Assembly: GCF_013387495.1 (NCBI RefSeq)
Contig: NZ_JABZEE010000009.1
Span: 1 to 55,135 of the forward strand
Origin: Streptomyces sp. PKU-EA00015
Lineage (GTDB): Bacteria; Actinomycetota; Actinomycetes; Streptomycetales; Streptomycetaceae
DNA length: 55,135 bases
Direction: 5' to 3'
The translations under genes were made by a program, and so were the position numbers. Position 1 is the first letter of the stretch. Every line of letters starts with the position of its first letter. Of the stretch, positions 1-8,160 are shown one piece after another. The notes under the pieces were generated by a model. That model saw nothing but the letters and a program-made list of their open reading frames with translations. It did no database searches and had not been told where the DNA came from.

Positions 1-32
1 GGTCCCCCACGCCCGCAGGGCGCAGGCAGGGG

Positions 33-67
33 GCCCTCCCACGGCCGCCAGGCCGTTGGGGGAGGGC
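33..67 (-). terminator. Hairpin downstream of cobQ
   Basis: A stem formed by GCCCTCCC-ACGGCC and GGCCGT-GGGAGGGC closes a 4-base loop, with a small bulge in the right arm. It lies about 40 bases past the cobQ stop codon and is the likely transcription end of the cobD-cobQ unit. There is no clear T-run, as usual for Streptomyces. Confidence 0.55.
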
Positions 68-105
68 GGGGTGGGGAACAAGCGCGCCGCAGGCGCCCAT
101 GGCGC

Positions 106-1686
106 TCACGGCGCACCCGGTGGGACGAACGGCAGCCCGGCAGGCGGGCCCTGTTCGATCAGCCGCAGCAGCGCGTCCGTGTCCGCGTGCTCCTCGATCA
201 GATCCCCGAGGCGGTCCAACTGCTCCTCGCGCAGCGCGCCGAAGCTCGTGTCCGGCGCCGGCACGAACCGGCGGCCCGCCTGCGCGGCGACCTCCCGCAG
301 GAACGCCCGGCGGAAGCCGTCGCTCTCCAGCGAGCCGTGCCAGTGCGTGCCCCACACGGACCCGACCCGGCAGCCTTCCGGGCCGGGGCCCCGGTCATCG
401 GAGGTGCTGGATCCTCGGTCATCGGAGATGCTGGATCCTCGGTCATCGGAGATGAACCTCTCCCCGCCCAGCACCTCGGCGACGCCGTGGTGGATCTCGT
501 ACCCCTCCACCCGCTCGCCGAGCGCCTCGCCGACGGGGCGCGCGAGGGTCTTCTCCCGCGCGAACCGCACCCGTACCGGCAGCAGCCCGAGCCCTTCGAC
601 CTCGCCCGCCTTCGACTCGACGTCGTCCTCGATGCGTTCGCCCAGCGCCTGGTAACCACCGCAGATGCCGAGCACCGGCCTGCCCTCCGCCGCGCGCCGG
701 ACCAGGGCCTGCGCCAGCCCGCGTTCCCGCAGCCACGCCAGCGCCTTCACCGTGCCGCGCGTGCCGGGGACGACCACCAGGTCGGCGTCGGCCAGTTCCT
801 CGGGCCGGTCCACGAACCGGACGACGACGCCCGGTTCGGCGGCCAGCGCGTCGACGTCGGTGAAGTTCGACATCAGCGGCACCGCGCACACCGCGACCCG
901 CAGCACGTCCTCGCCGACCGGCGGAGCGACGACCGACTCGCGGACCGCGCCGCGAAGGGACACCCTCAGGCCGTCCTCCTCGTCGATGCCGAGCCCGTGC
1001 GCGTACGGCAGGACGCCGAACGTCCGCCGCCCGGTGAGCGCGTGCAGCATGTCGAGCCCGGGCTCCAGCAGCGTCACGTCCCCGCGGAACTTGTTGACCA
1101 GATAGCCGGCGACAAGTGCCTGGTCCTCCGGCGCGAGCAGTGCCGTCGTCCCGAAGAACTGCGCGAACACCCCGCCGCGGTCGATGTCCCCGACCACGAG
1201 GACGGGCAGCCGCGCGGCCCGCGCGATGCCCATGTTCACGATGTCCGTGCGCCGCAGGTTGATCTCGGCCGGACTGCCCGCCCCCTCGCAGATCACGGCG
1301 TCATACGTGCCCCGCAGCTCCTCCAGGCACGCCATGACCGGTTCGAACAGCTCGCGCTGCCGGTTCCCGTGGTAGCCCTTCGCACTCATCTCGCCGATGG
1401 GCTTCCCCATCAGGACGACCTGGCTGGAGCGGTCGCCGCCGGGCTTGAGCAGCACCGGGTTCATCAGCGCGGTCGGCTCCACACGGGCCGCCTGGGCCTG
1501 CATCGCCTGGGCCCGCCCGATCTCCGCGCCCTCGCGCGTCACGAACGAGTTCAGCGACATGTTCTGGCCCTTGAAGGGCGCGACCTTCACCCCCCGCCGC
1601 ACCAGCCACCGGCAGATCCCGGCGGTCACGACGCTCTTGCCCGCGTCCGACGTGGTCCCCGCGACCAGCAGTCCGCCGCCGCTCAT
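106..1686 (-). CDS. cobQ: Cobyric acid synthase CobQ
   Basis: Glutamine-dependent amidation of the side-chain carboxylates of adenosylcobyrinic a,c-diamide, giving cobyric acid, in the cytoplasm. The 526-residue protein begins with a dethiobiotin-synthetase-like ATPase domain (AGTTSDAGKS near residue 10, KGQNMSLNS near 40). The C-terminal class I glutamine amidotransferase domain shows Cys342 in GICGGYQ and His450/Glu454 in GTHWHGSLE. I chose the ATG at 1686 because the reading frame runs much further upstream through cobD, and this ATG overlaps the cobD stop by four bases (ATGA), implying translational coupling. Length fits the family. Odd feature: a tandem 8-residue repeat (ISDDRGSS type) at about residues 410-432, just ahead of the His/Glu motif. 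Confidence 0.95.
   Translation of the reverse strand: MSGGGLLVAGTTSDAGKSVVTAGICRWLVRRGVKVAPFKGQNMSLNSFVTREGAEIGRAQAMQAQAARVEPTALMNPVLLKPGGDRSSQVVLMGKPIGEMSAKGYHGNRQRELFEPVMACLEELRGTYDAVICEGAGSPAEINLRRTDIVNMGIARAARLPVLVVGDIDRGGVFAQFFGTTALLAPEDQALVAGYLVNKFRGDVTLLEPGLDMLHALTGRRTFGVLPYAHGLGIDEEDGLRVSLRGAVRESVVAPPVGEDVLRVAVCAVPLMSNFTDVDALAAEPGVVVRFVDRPEELADADLVVVPGTRGTVKALAWLRERGLAQALVRRAAEGRPVLGICGGYQALGERIEDDVESKAGEVEGLGLLPVRVRFAREKTLARPVGEALGERVEGYEIHHGVAEVLGGERFISDDRGSSISDDRGSSTSDDRGPGPEGCRVGSVWGTHWHGSLESDGFRRAFLREVAAQAGRRFVPAPDTSFGALREEQLDRLGDLIEEHADTDALLRLIEQGPPAGLPFVPPGAP
393..458. repeat. 24-bp tandem repeat inside cobQ
   Basis: Two full 24-base units and a third partial one (393-416, 417-440, 441-458), each beginning GGTCATCGGAG on the plus strand. 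The first two units differ at one base. The unit is a multiple of three, so the frame is kept and the protein gains copies of an (I/T)SDDRGSS octapeptide. It sits between the glutaminase Cys and the His/Glu pair, presumably in a surface loop. Confidence 0.93.
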
Positions 1687-2633
1687 GTACGCCTCCCCCT
1701 CATGGCCCCCCAGGCCAGTCGCGCGCCCGCGCACGTCGCGAGCGTCAGCACGCCGATCCGCCGCGACAGCCGCACGGCCCGCCCGATGTCCCCGAACTCC
1801 ACGGCCCGGCCGGTTCCGTTGAGCACCGGCCGGTGCTCGACGCGGCCGCCGTACGACAGTGTCCCGCCCAGCCGGACGCCGAGCGCCCCCGCGAACGACG
1901 CCTCCACCGGGCCCGCGTTGGGGCTCGGGTGCTTCGCCGCGTCGGCCCGCCAGGCGCGTACCGCCCCCCGCGGGTCGGGACCCGCGATCGCGGCGAGTAC
2001 CGCGGTGAGCCGTGCGCCGGGCCAGCCCGCCACGTCGTCGAGGCGTGCCGAGGCCCAGCCGTAGCGCCGGTGGCGCGGCGATTTGTGGCCGACCATGGCG
2101 TCCAGCGTGTTCACGGCACGGAAGCCGAGGAGCCCGGGAACGCCCGCGACAGCGCCCCACACCAGGGCGCCGACGACGGCGTCCGACGTGTTCTCGGCGA
2201 CCGACTCGACGACGGCGCGGGCGATCTGCTGCTCGTCCAGGGACTGCGGGTCGCGCCCGCACAGATGGGGGAGCCGCGCGCGGGCCGCCTCGACGTCCCC
2301 TGTGGCCAGCGCCTCGCCGACGAGGCGCGCCTCCCGGCCGAGCGTGGTGCCTCCGATCACGGCCCAGGTGGCGGCGGCGGTCAGGGCGACGGACGCGACG
2401 GGGGAGCGGCGCACGGCACGGGACGCCAGCGCGCCCACGGCGACTGCGCCGCCGGCGCAGAGGGCCGTGTGCAGGGCGCCCCGGCCCCGGTGGTCACGCC
2501 ACAGCAGTCGCTCGACGGCGCCCGCGGCCCTCCCGAAGGCGGCGACGGGGTGCCCGCGGCGGGGGTCGCCGACGAGCTGGTCGACGACGAGGCCCGCGGT
2601 GGCGCCGTACACGAATACACGGTCGGCACGCAC
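1683..2633 (-). CDS. cobD: Adenosylcobinamide-phosphate synthase CobD/CbiB
   Basis: Membrane enzyme joining (R)-1-amino-2-propanol phosphate to cobyric acid, giving adenosylcobinamide phosphate. The 316-residue protein opens with a hydrophobic segment followed by LVGDPRRGHPVAAFG, the family signature (D-P-x-x-x-H-P). Other conserved stretches are VAENTSDAVVGAL and FRAVNTLDAMVGHK. Several hydrophobic segments fit an integral membrane protein, and the length is normal. The start is a GTG at 2633. It is first in the operon, with cobQ overlapping by four bases, and a cobalamin riboswitch lies just upstream. I am sure of the family; the exact start is less certain. Confidence 0.93.
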   Translation of the reverse strand: MRADRVFVYGATAGLVVDQLVGDPRRGHPVAAFGRAAGAVERLLWRDHRGRGALHTALCAGGAVAVGALASRAVRRSPVASVALTAAATWAVIGGTTLGREARLVGEALATGDVEAARARLPHLCGRDPQSLDEQQIARAVVESVAENTSDAVVGALVWGAVAGVPGLLGFRAVNTLDAMVGHKSPRHRRYGWASARLDDVAGWPGARLTAVLAAIAGPDPRGAVRAWRADAAKHPSPNAGPVEASFAGALGVRLGGTLSYGGRVEHRPVLNGTGRAVEFGDIGRAVRLSRRIGVLTLATCAGARLAWGAMRGRRT

Positions 2634-2689
2634 GGGGTCAGTGATCCCGCAGGCGGGGTCCGACGGACAGGGCTGAACGGCAGCCGGGC

Positions 2690-2865
2690 ATGCGACGAGT
2701 CCTCACTCAGGGTCCGCGCCCTGGTTCGACGTGACCGGCGGCGAGAGTTCCTGGCTCCCCGGGGTGTGATCTTCCCGGGTGACAGTGGCGGGACCGCGCC
2801 GGATTCGCACCGGACTTCCTCTTCTGCCGCCGTAGATGGCCCCGGCAGTCCACCACGCGCCGCGA
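2690..2865 (-). promoter_or_regulatory. Cobalamin (B12) riboswitch
   Basis: Read on the minus strand, 2781-2820 gives GGAAGTCCGGTGCGAATCCG, then GCGCGGTCCCGCCACTGTC. This is the conserved core of the AdoCbl riboswitch, with the GCCACTG element. A CCGGGAA/TTCCCGG-type helix and a GAGCCAGGAACTC-like segment follow before cobD. It should lower cobD-cobQ expression when cobalamin is plentiful. The outer limits of the aptamer are estimated, and I have not resolved the expression platform. Confidence 0.93.
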
Positions 2866-2930
2866 ACGCCCGTCAACTCACCCTTGACCTGCGGAGGGGC
2901 AGTGTGCGAAGCCCCACACCCCGGACACGC

Positions 2931-2975
2931 CGGAGCCGGGCCGGAGGCACGCGGGGTGCCTCAGGCCCGGCTCCG
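2931..2975 (-). terminator. Strong hairpin after the pit operon
   Basis: CGGAGCCGGGCC at 2931-2942 pairs with GGCCCGGCTCCG at 2964-2975. The interior also pairs (GAGGCAC with GTGCCTC), so the whole element folds as one long, nearly perfect hairpin. It lies 43 bases past the small membrane protein gene and should insulate the riboswitch-controlled cob operon from read-through. Confidence 0.8.
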
Positions 2976-3018
2976 GGCGGGTCTGCGTCGTCAGCGGACG
3001 AAAGGACTCGGAGGGGAG

Positions 3019-3240
3019 TCAGGTGACGATCAGATAGATGCCGTACGCCACGGCAGCGGCGCACAGGGCGAAGCAGGCGTAGGCGCCGGTGCGGACCATG
3101 GTGGCCGATCCGCCGTCGGCGGCCGCCGCCTCGTGCTTGGTCAGGCCCACGATGCCCAGGGTGAACAGGCCCACCAGGGCGACGGTGGCGACGAGGCTCA
3201 CGCCGAACACGGAGCCGAGAGCTGCCCAGTCGATCTTCAT
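3019..3240 (-). CDS. Small two-helix membrane protein linked to PiT
   Basis: A 73-residue protein with two hydrophobic segments, about residues 8-33 and 52-72, joined by a short polar stretch (KHEAAAADGGS). I do not recognise an enzyme or transporter motif. It starts 12 bases after the PiT phosphate transporter gene on the same strand and ends before a strong hairpin, so the two are surely co-transcribed. A role as accessory subunit or modulator of the transporter is inference from position only. Confidence 0.82.
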   Translation of the reverse strand: MKIDWAALGSVFGVSLVATVALVGLFTLGIVGLTKHEAAAADGGSATMVRTGAYACFALCAAAVAYGIYLIVT

Positions 3241-3252
3241 GCTGATGATTCC

Positions 3253-4479
3253 TTACACCGTGGCCGGACGGGCCGGCTCGGGCTCGGCCGGGGCCGGGAT
3301 GGTGGTCTTGAGCTCGCCCGCGGGCGGCGGGGTGACAGCCGCGATGGCGGTGGTGACGACGCCGGCGGGCTCGACGTCCTCGGTGTCGTTGACGTTGGTG
3401 TGGTCGACGACCTGGCGGCGGGAGACGAACCAGATCGCGGCGCAGGACGCGACCAGGAAGACCGCGACGGCCGCGACGCCCCAGTCACCCTGCTGGGTGA
3501 CGAACTCCGAACCCGCGGCGACCAGACCGGCGGCCGGCAGGGTCAGGCCCCAGGCGACGAACATCCGGGTCGCGGTGGACCAGCGGACCACACCGCCCTT
3601 GCGGCCGAGACCCGCGCCCATCACCGCGCCGGAGCACGAGTGGGTGGTCGAGAGGGAGAAGCCGAGGTTGGAGGAGGCGAGGATGACGCTCGCCGCGCCG
3701 GTCTGGGCGGCGAAGCCCTGCTGCGGCTGGAGGTCGGTCAGGCCCTTGCCCATGGTGCGGATGATGCGCCAGCCGCCGAGGTAGGTGCCGAGGGCGATGG
3801 CGACACCGGCGGAGACGATGACCCACAGGGGAGGGTTGGAGCCGGGGGCGATGACGTTCCCGGCGACCAGGGCCAGGGTGATGATGCCCATCGTCTTCTG
3901 CGCGTCGTTGGTGCCGTGCGCCAGCGAGACGAGACCGGCGGACGCGATCTGGCCGGCGCGGTAGCCCTTGGCGGTGGCCTTCGGGTCGGCGTTCCGGCCG
4001 ATCCTGTAGGTCAGCCGGGAGGCCAGGAACGCGGCGACACCGGCCACGAGCGGCGCGGCGACCGCGGGGATCAGCACCTTGGTGACGACGACGCCGCCGT
4101 TGACCGCGTCGAAACCGACGGACGCGACGGTGGCACCGACGAGGCCGCCCATCAGGGCGTGCGAGGAGCTGGACGGCAGACCGATGAGCCAGGTCAGCAG
4201 GTTCCAGAGGATGGCGCCGACGAGCGCCGCGAAGATGACTTCAGGTGAGATGCCTGATTCGTCGACGAGGCCACTGGAGATCGTCTTGGCGACCTCCACG
4301 GACAGGAAAGCGCCGACGAGATTCAGAACGGCGGACATGGCCACCGCGGTCTTGGGCTTCAGGGCGCCGGTCGAGATGGTCGTCGCCATCGCGTTGGCGG
4401 TGTCGTGGAAACCGTTCGTGAAATCGAACACGAGAGCTGTCACGATCACAATCGCGAGCAGCAGCGTGATGTGTTCCAT
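3253..4479 (-). CDS. pit: Low-affinity inorganic phosphate transporter, PiT family
   Basis: Phosphate (probably metal-phosphate) / proton symporter of the cytoplasmic membrane. The 408-residue protein has the duplicated PiT signature: FDFTNGFHDTANAMAT near residues 19-34 and SLAHGTNDAQKTMG in the second half, with about ten hydrophobic segments between. The C-terminal 40 residues are polar and proline-rich. The ATG at 4479 fits homologues. Two 11-base repeats matching the PhoP-binding PHO box lie about 50-70 bases upstream. By memory it most resembles PitH2 of S. coelicolor. A small membrane protein gene follows 12 bases downstream. Confidence 0.95.
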   Translation of the reverse strand: MEHITLLLAIVIVTALVFDFTNGFHDTANAMATTISTGALKPKTAVAMSAVLNLVGAFLSVEVAKTISSGLVDESGISPEVIFAALVGAILWNLLTWLIGLPSSSSHALMGGLVGATVASVGFDAVNGGVVVTKVLIPAVAAPLVAGVAAFLASRLTYRIGRNADPKATAKGYRAGQIASAGLVSLAHGTNDAQKTMGIITLALVAGNVIAPGSNPPLWVIVSAGVAIALGTYLGGWRIIRTMGKGLTDLQPQQGFAAQTGAASVILASSNLGFSLSTTHSCSGAVMGAGLGRKGGVVRWSTATRMFVAWGLTLPAAGLVAAGSEFVTQQGDWGVAAVAVFLVASCAAIWFVSRRQVVDHTNVNDTEDVEPAGVVTTAIAAVTPPPAGELKTTIPAPAEPEPARPATV

Positions 4480-4526
4480 TTACCCAGGCAATCGTTTGAC
4501 GTCATTGACGCGCCGACCGTAGGCAA

Positions 4527-4548
4527 CCTGGGTGAACGGAAGATGAAC
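4527..4548 (-). promoter_or_regulatory. PHO box (two PhoP direct-repeat units) upstream of pit
   Basis: On the minus strand, GTTCATCTTCC (4548-4538) is followed without a gap by GTTCACCCAGG (4537-4527), and then by a weak third unit starting TTGCCTACGG. Streptomyces PhoP binds 11-base direct repeats starting G(T/G)TCAYYY, so this is a strong match. It places the phosphate transporter in the Pho regulon; whether PhoP activates or represses here cannot be told from sequence. Confidence 0.85.
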
Positions 4549-4689
4549 TGGGCCCGGCCCTGCGGTGTCCGTAAGTAGGTACCGAGCATTCCGCTTGCCC
4601 CTTTTCGGGCCTTGCGACAGCACCCGGCATCCACTCGAACACACTCCGTCGCCCAACCCCCCGAGAAGCGCGCCTGACAGGATCTCCGC

Positions 4690-5364
4690 ATGACGGATCA
4701 CGCGGAGACGGACACGATCGAACGGGCCTGGCAGGACGTCGTCACGACGGCCCGCAGAACCGCGGCGGAGGGTCTCGTGGTCGGCACGTCCGGCAACGTC
4801 TCCGTCCGCGTCGGCGACCTTGTGCTCGTGACCCCGAGCGGGGTGCCCTACGACCGGCTCGGACCCGACGACACCGTCGCCGTCGACCTCGACGGCCATC
4901 AGGTCATCGGCACACTCGCCCCCACCAGCGAGCTGCCGCTGCACCTGGAGGTCTACCGCAGCACGCCGGCCGGGGCCGTCGTGCACACCCACGCCGTACA
5001 CGCCACCGCCGTCTCCACGCTGGTGCCCGAGCTGCCGCCGGTCCACTACATGACGGCGGCCCTCGGCGGCCCGGTCCGCGTGGCGCCCTACGCGCTGTAC
5101 GGCACACCCGAACTGGCCCGCAACATGCTCATGGCCCTGCGCGAGCGCACGGCCTGCCTCCTCCAGAACCACGGAACCGTCGCCTACGGGGCGACCCTGC
5201 CCCAGGCGTACGACCGCACGGCCCAGCTGGAATGGATGTGCCAGGTCTGGCTGAAGGCGTCCTCGCTCCCGTCGCTGACCCCCCGCCTCCTCTCCGAAGC
5301 GGAACTCTCGGCAGCGGCCGCCCGGCTCCACACCTACGGCCAGCCCCACCGCGACGCCCCTTGA
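4690..5364 (+). CDS. Class II aldolase/adducin family protein
   Basis: A 224-residue, single-domain zinc-dependent aldolase like L-fuculose-1-phosphate aldolase (FucA). Visible family motifs are GTSGNVSVR near residue 33, TPSGVPYDRL, TSELPLHLEVYR, the metal-binding HTHAVHA, and QNHGTVAYG near residue 159. These supply the expected glycine-rich phosphate site and the zinc ligands. The substrate cannot be fixed from sequence; neighbours give no sugar pathway. It is divergent from the phosphate transporter and stands alone. The start ATG has only a weak Shine-Dalgarno sequence. Confidence 0.88.
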   Translation: MTDHAETDTIERAWQDVVTTARRTAAEGLVVGTSGNVSVRVGDLVLVTPSGVPYDRLGPDDTVAVDLDGHQVIGTLAPTSELPLHLEVYRSTPAGAVVHTHAVHATAVSTLVPELPPVHYMTAALGGPVRVAPYALYGTPELARNMLMALRERTACLLQNHGTVAYGATLPQAYDRTAQLEWMCQVWLKASSLPSLTPRLLSEAELSAAAARLHTYGQPHRDAP

Positions 5365-5476
5365 CCGGCCCTCCTCCCGGCCCCCGGCGCTTCAAGCGCC
5401 GGGGGACACGCCCCCGTGCGAGCGGCCCCCACCGTGCCCACTGGCACCCCCGCCCGCCCACGCCGACACTGGACCC

Positions 5477-6598
5477 GTGCGCCCCGCTACAGCGACGGCA
5501 GCAGCCGTCACCACACTCATCGGCGTCGGCGCGGCCACGGTCGCCGCCGGCCGCCACGCGAGCAGCGCCGCCTTGGGAGCATCCCGCCCCCTCCCGGGCG
5601 ACCCGAGACTCACCGTCCACGGGACCGGTTCCGGCCGCGTGACGCTCACGCGCAGCCTCGCCTCCCTGCGACGGGGGACCTACGGGCTGGAGGGCTCCGG
5701 CGTCCACGCCGTCGTCGGCCCCGTCCTCGACGACGTCACGCACTCCGCGGACACCGTGGTACGCCGCCTGGAGCGCGTCGTCGCAGGCGGCCTCCGCCCC
5801 GGCAGCCGGGTCCGCTTCACCCCGCAGGTGCACAGCGGCGACCCGGCCGACGCCCTCGGCATCCCGCACGCCGACGTCCTCGTCCCCGGCGAACTCGGCG
5901 CCCTCCCGGCATGGTTCGTCCCCGGCAAGCGCTCCACCTGGGTGATCACGGTTCACGGCATCGGCACGACCCGGGAGCACCCGCTGAACCTGCTCCCCTT
6001 CCTGCGCGACCAGCAGTTCCCCGTGCTGAACCTCGCCTACCGCGGTGACAAGGGCGCTCCCCGCCCGCCGGACGGCCTGAGCCACCTCGGGGACTCCGAG
6101 TGGCGCGACCTGGACGCGGCCGTACGGCACGCCGTGCGGCACGGCGCCGAGCGCGTCATCGTCCACGGCTGGTCGACCGGCGCGGCGATGGCGCTGCGGG
6201 CCGCCGCCAACTCCGGCCTGCGCGACCGCATCAGCGGACTCGTGCTGGACTCGCCGGTCCTCGACTGGGAGACGACCCTGCGCGCCCTGGCCGGCGCCCG
6301 GCACACCCCGGGCCCGCTGCTCCCCCTCGCCGTGCGCGCCGCCCTCGGCCGCACCGGTCCGCACGGCGACCGGATCGCCGAGGCCGCCGACCCGTCGGCC
6401 GTCCGCGTCCCGGTGCTGATCTTCCACGGGCCGGACGACACCATCGCCCCCTGGCGGTACTCGCGCCGACTGGCGGACGAACGCCCCGGTCTGATCGGCC
6501 TGCACACCGTGCCCGGCGCCCCGCACGCGGCGATGTGGAACGCCGACCCCAAGGCGTACGAGGAGGCCCTCCGCCGCTTCCTCACCCCTCTCATGTAA
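5477..6598 (+). CDS. Alpha/beta hydrolase with N-terminal membrane segment
   Basis: A 373-residue serine hydrolase. The nucleophile is Ser233 in GWSTG, the acid is probably Asp321 in GPDD, and the base is His350 in GAPHAAMW. The core also has VHGIGTTREHPL, which supplies the oxyanion region. The first 30 residues form a hydrophobic segment (signal anchor or signal peptide), so the enzyme probably acts at or outside the membrane. About 120 residues precede the hydrolase fold and look like a lipid- or cap-binding extension. Substrate unknown. GTG start; the next gene begins 80 bases downstream on the same strand. Confidence 0.85.
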   Translation: MRPATATAAAVTTLIGVGAATVAAGRHASSAALGASRPLPGDPRLTVHGTGSGRVTLTRSLASLRRGTYGLEGSGVHAVVGPVLDDVTHSADTVVRRLERVVAGGLRPGSRVRFTPQVHSGDPADALGIPHADVLVPGELGALPAWFVPGKRSTWVITVHGIGTTREHPLNLLPFLRDQQFPVLNLAYRGDKGAPRPPDGLSHLGDSEWRDLDAAVRHAVRHGAERVIVHGWSTGAAMALRAAANSGLRDRISGLVLDSPVLDWETTLRALAGARHTPGPLLPLAVRAALGRTGPHGDRIAEAADPSAVRVPVLIFHGPDDTIAPWRYSRRLADERPGLIGLHTVPGAPHAAMWNADPKAYEEALRRFLTPLM

Positions 6599-6678
6599 CC
6601 GCAGGCGAGAGCCGTGTCCGGCCCGGCCTCCCGCCCTCCGTTTGGGCTTTCGGGCCGTCAGCGGGAAGACTGCTCCCC

Positions 6679-8127
6679 GTGACGTCCCGAAAGCCTGATG
6701 AGCAATTGGCGCGCAACTCCAGACTCCGTCTTGTCCGCCCGCGATCCCTGGCCACCGCACGACGGGCCGTGACGACCCGGCGCACCCGTCCGGCGCCCCG
6801 TCCGCCGGAGGGCACGCCCGCCCCCGCCGAGCTGGCACGACAGGCCCGCGCGGTCCTCGCCGACGCCGTACGCATCGCCCGCTGGGCCGCCGCGGGAGCC
6901 GCCGCGTCCCTGCCCGAAGGACGCTTCGGCGGCGACCCGACCACCGCCCCACCCGTCGCCGGCGCGCGGGAACGGGCCGCGGCCGAACTGGACCTGACGC
7001 CGGACCAGGTCCGCGCGGGCTGGGACCGCGCCCGCCTCGCCGGTCTGATCGAACTGCACGGCGGCACCGCACGCCCCGGTTGGCGGCTGCGCGCCTGGGA
7101 CCGTGACGACATGGCCGTGCTGCGCGGCTGGGTCGCTCTGTTCGACGCATGGTCGCTCGCGCACCCCGCTCCCGAGGACGTCGCACCCACCGTCGTGGCC
7201 GAGGTCGTCGAGGCCGTGCCCCAGGTGCTCTCCCTCCTTCAGCTCTCGGCCGGCCCCGTGCTCGTACCGGCCCTGCTCGATCTGCTGCAGCAGCGCGTCG
7301 CCGAACTGCGCGAGGAACGCTGCGAGGTCCCGTACGGCCCCCGCGGCGAGACGCAGCCCACCGCCGGGGAGCCCGGGGCCCCCCTCGACGGCGACGGCGA
7401 CGACGTCCCCCTCTCCGTGCTGCTCGACTGGGCCCTCGAAGGACTCGCCGCCGTCGGCGCCCTGACTCTCGAGCGCGGCCAGGCCACGCTCACCCCCCTC
7501 GGCAACTGGGCGGTGTGGGTCAAACTCGAGCAGATCTGCGTCGCCGCCCAGAGCCCCGCGGGCAACATCGAGCAGTCCGCCGAGGACATGCTCCGCGGAT
7601 GCGCCCGTCTCACCCCCGGACCCGCACGCGCCGAATACCGCGCCTGGCTCGCCGCCCGCACCGTCTCCAGCGCGGTCGCCGAGCTCCTCGCCGTCGCACG
7701 GGGCGAGGACGCCCTGCTGCGCGGACTGGCCTTCGAGGCGCTCCGTGTCGTCGGCGCCCCCGCCGAGCCCGAGGTCCGCGCGGCCGCCGTCGAACCGTCC
7801 CTGCGCCCCTACGCCCTGCTGTGGCTCGCCGAGTACGAGGGGGCCGATCCCGAGGACGCCGCCGAGGTCCTCACCCGGGAGGAAGCCACCTGGCTCTGGG
7901 TGGACACCGCAGCCGCCGTCGCGGACCACGGTGAGCCCCAACTGCTGCTGCGCCACCTCGATTCCGCGATCCAGGGCACCGTCCCGGCGCTCATCGAGGA
8001 GGTCCGGGTCGGCGGCCACCCCCGTACGGTCCAGGTCCTCGTAGCCCTCGCCGCCGCGCACCCGGACCCGGCCCTGGCCAAGGCCGTCCGGAGGGCTGCC
8101 TTCCAGGTGCACACCGGCGGCGTCTGA
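6679..8127 (+). CDS. Conserved hypothetical protein, 482 residues
   Basis: Not recognised. The frame is open far upstream, but the GTG at 6679, preceded by GCGGGAAG at a good distance, gives a sensible N-terminus (TSRKPDEQLAR). The first 45 residues are Arg/Pro-rich. The rest is rich in Ala, Leu and Glu, soluble, with no signal peptide or membrane span. A stretch near residues 110-145 (LTPDQVRAGWDRARLAGLIE) resembles a winged-helix segment, and the C-terminal third looks like stacked helical repeats. I infer a helical scaffold-type protein, with no function assigned. Codon use is normal for the genome. It is convergent with the VOC gene. Confidence 0.75.
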   Translation: MTSRKPDEQLARNSRLRLVRPRSLATARRAVTTRRTRPAPRPPEGTPAPAELARQARAVLADAVRIARWAAAGAAASLPEGRFGGDPTTAPPVAGARERAAAELDLTPDQVRAGWDRARLAGLIELHGGTARPGWRLRAWDRDDMAVLRGWVALFDAWSLAHPAPEDVAPTVVAEVVEAVPQVLSLLQLSAGPVLVPALLDLLQQRVAELREERCEVPYGPRGETQPTAGEPGAPLDGDGDDVPLSVLLDWALEGLAAVGALTLERGQATLTPLGNWAVWVKLEQICVAAQSPAGNIEQSAEDMLRGCARLTPGPARAEYRAWLAARTVSSAVAELLAVARGEDALLRGLAFEALRVVGAPAEPEVRAAAVEPSLRPYALLWLAEYEGADPEDAAEVLTREEATWLWVDTAAAVADHGEPQLLLRHLDSAIQGTVPALIEEVRVGGHPRTVQVLVALAAAHPDPALAKAVRRAAFQVHTGGV

Positions 8128-8160
8128 CACGCGTCACACGCACCCCGGGGGCGGCGCGGG

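Noticed and set aside
393..458. Tandem repeat considered as a CRISPR remnant
   Set aside because: Units are 24 bases with no spacers and lie in frame inside cobQ.
5129..7186. 685-residue minus-strand open frame across hydrolase and hypothetical genes
   Set aside because: It runs across two well-supported plus-strand genes and has composition typical of antisense frames.
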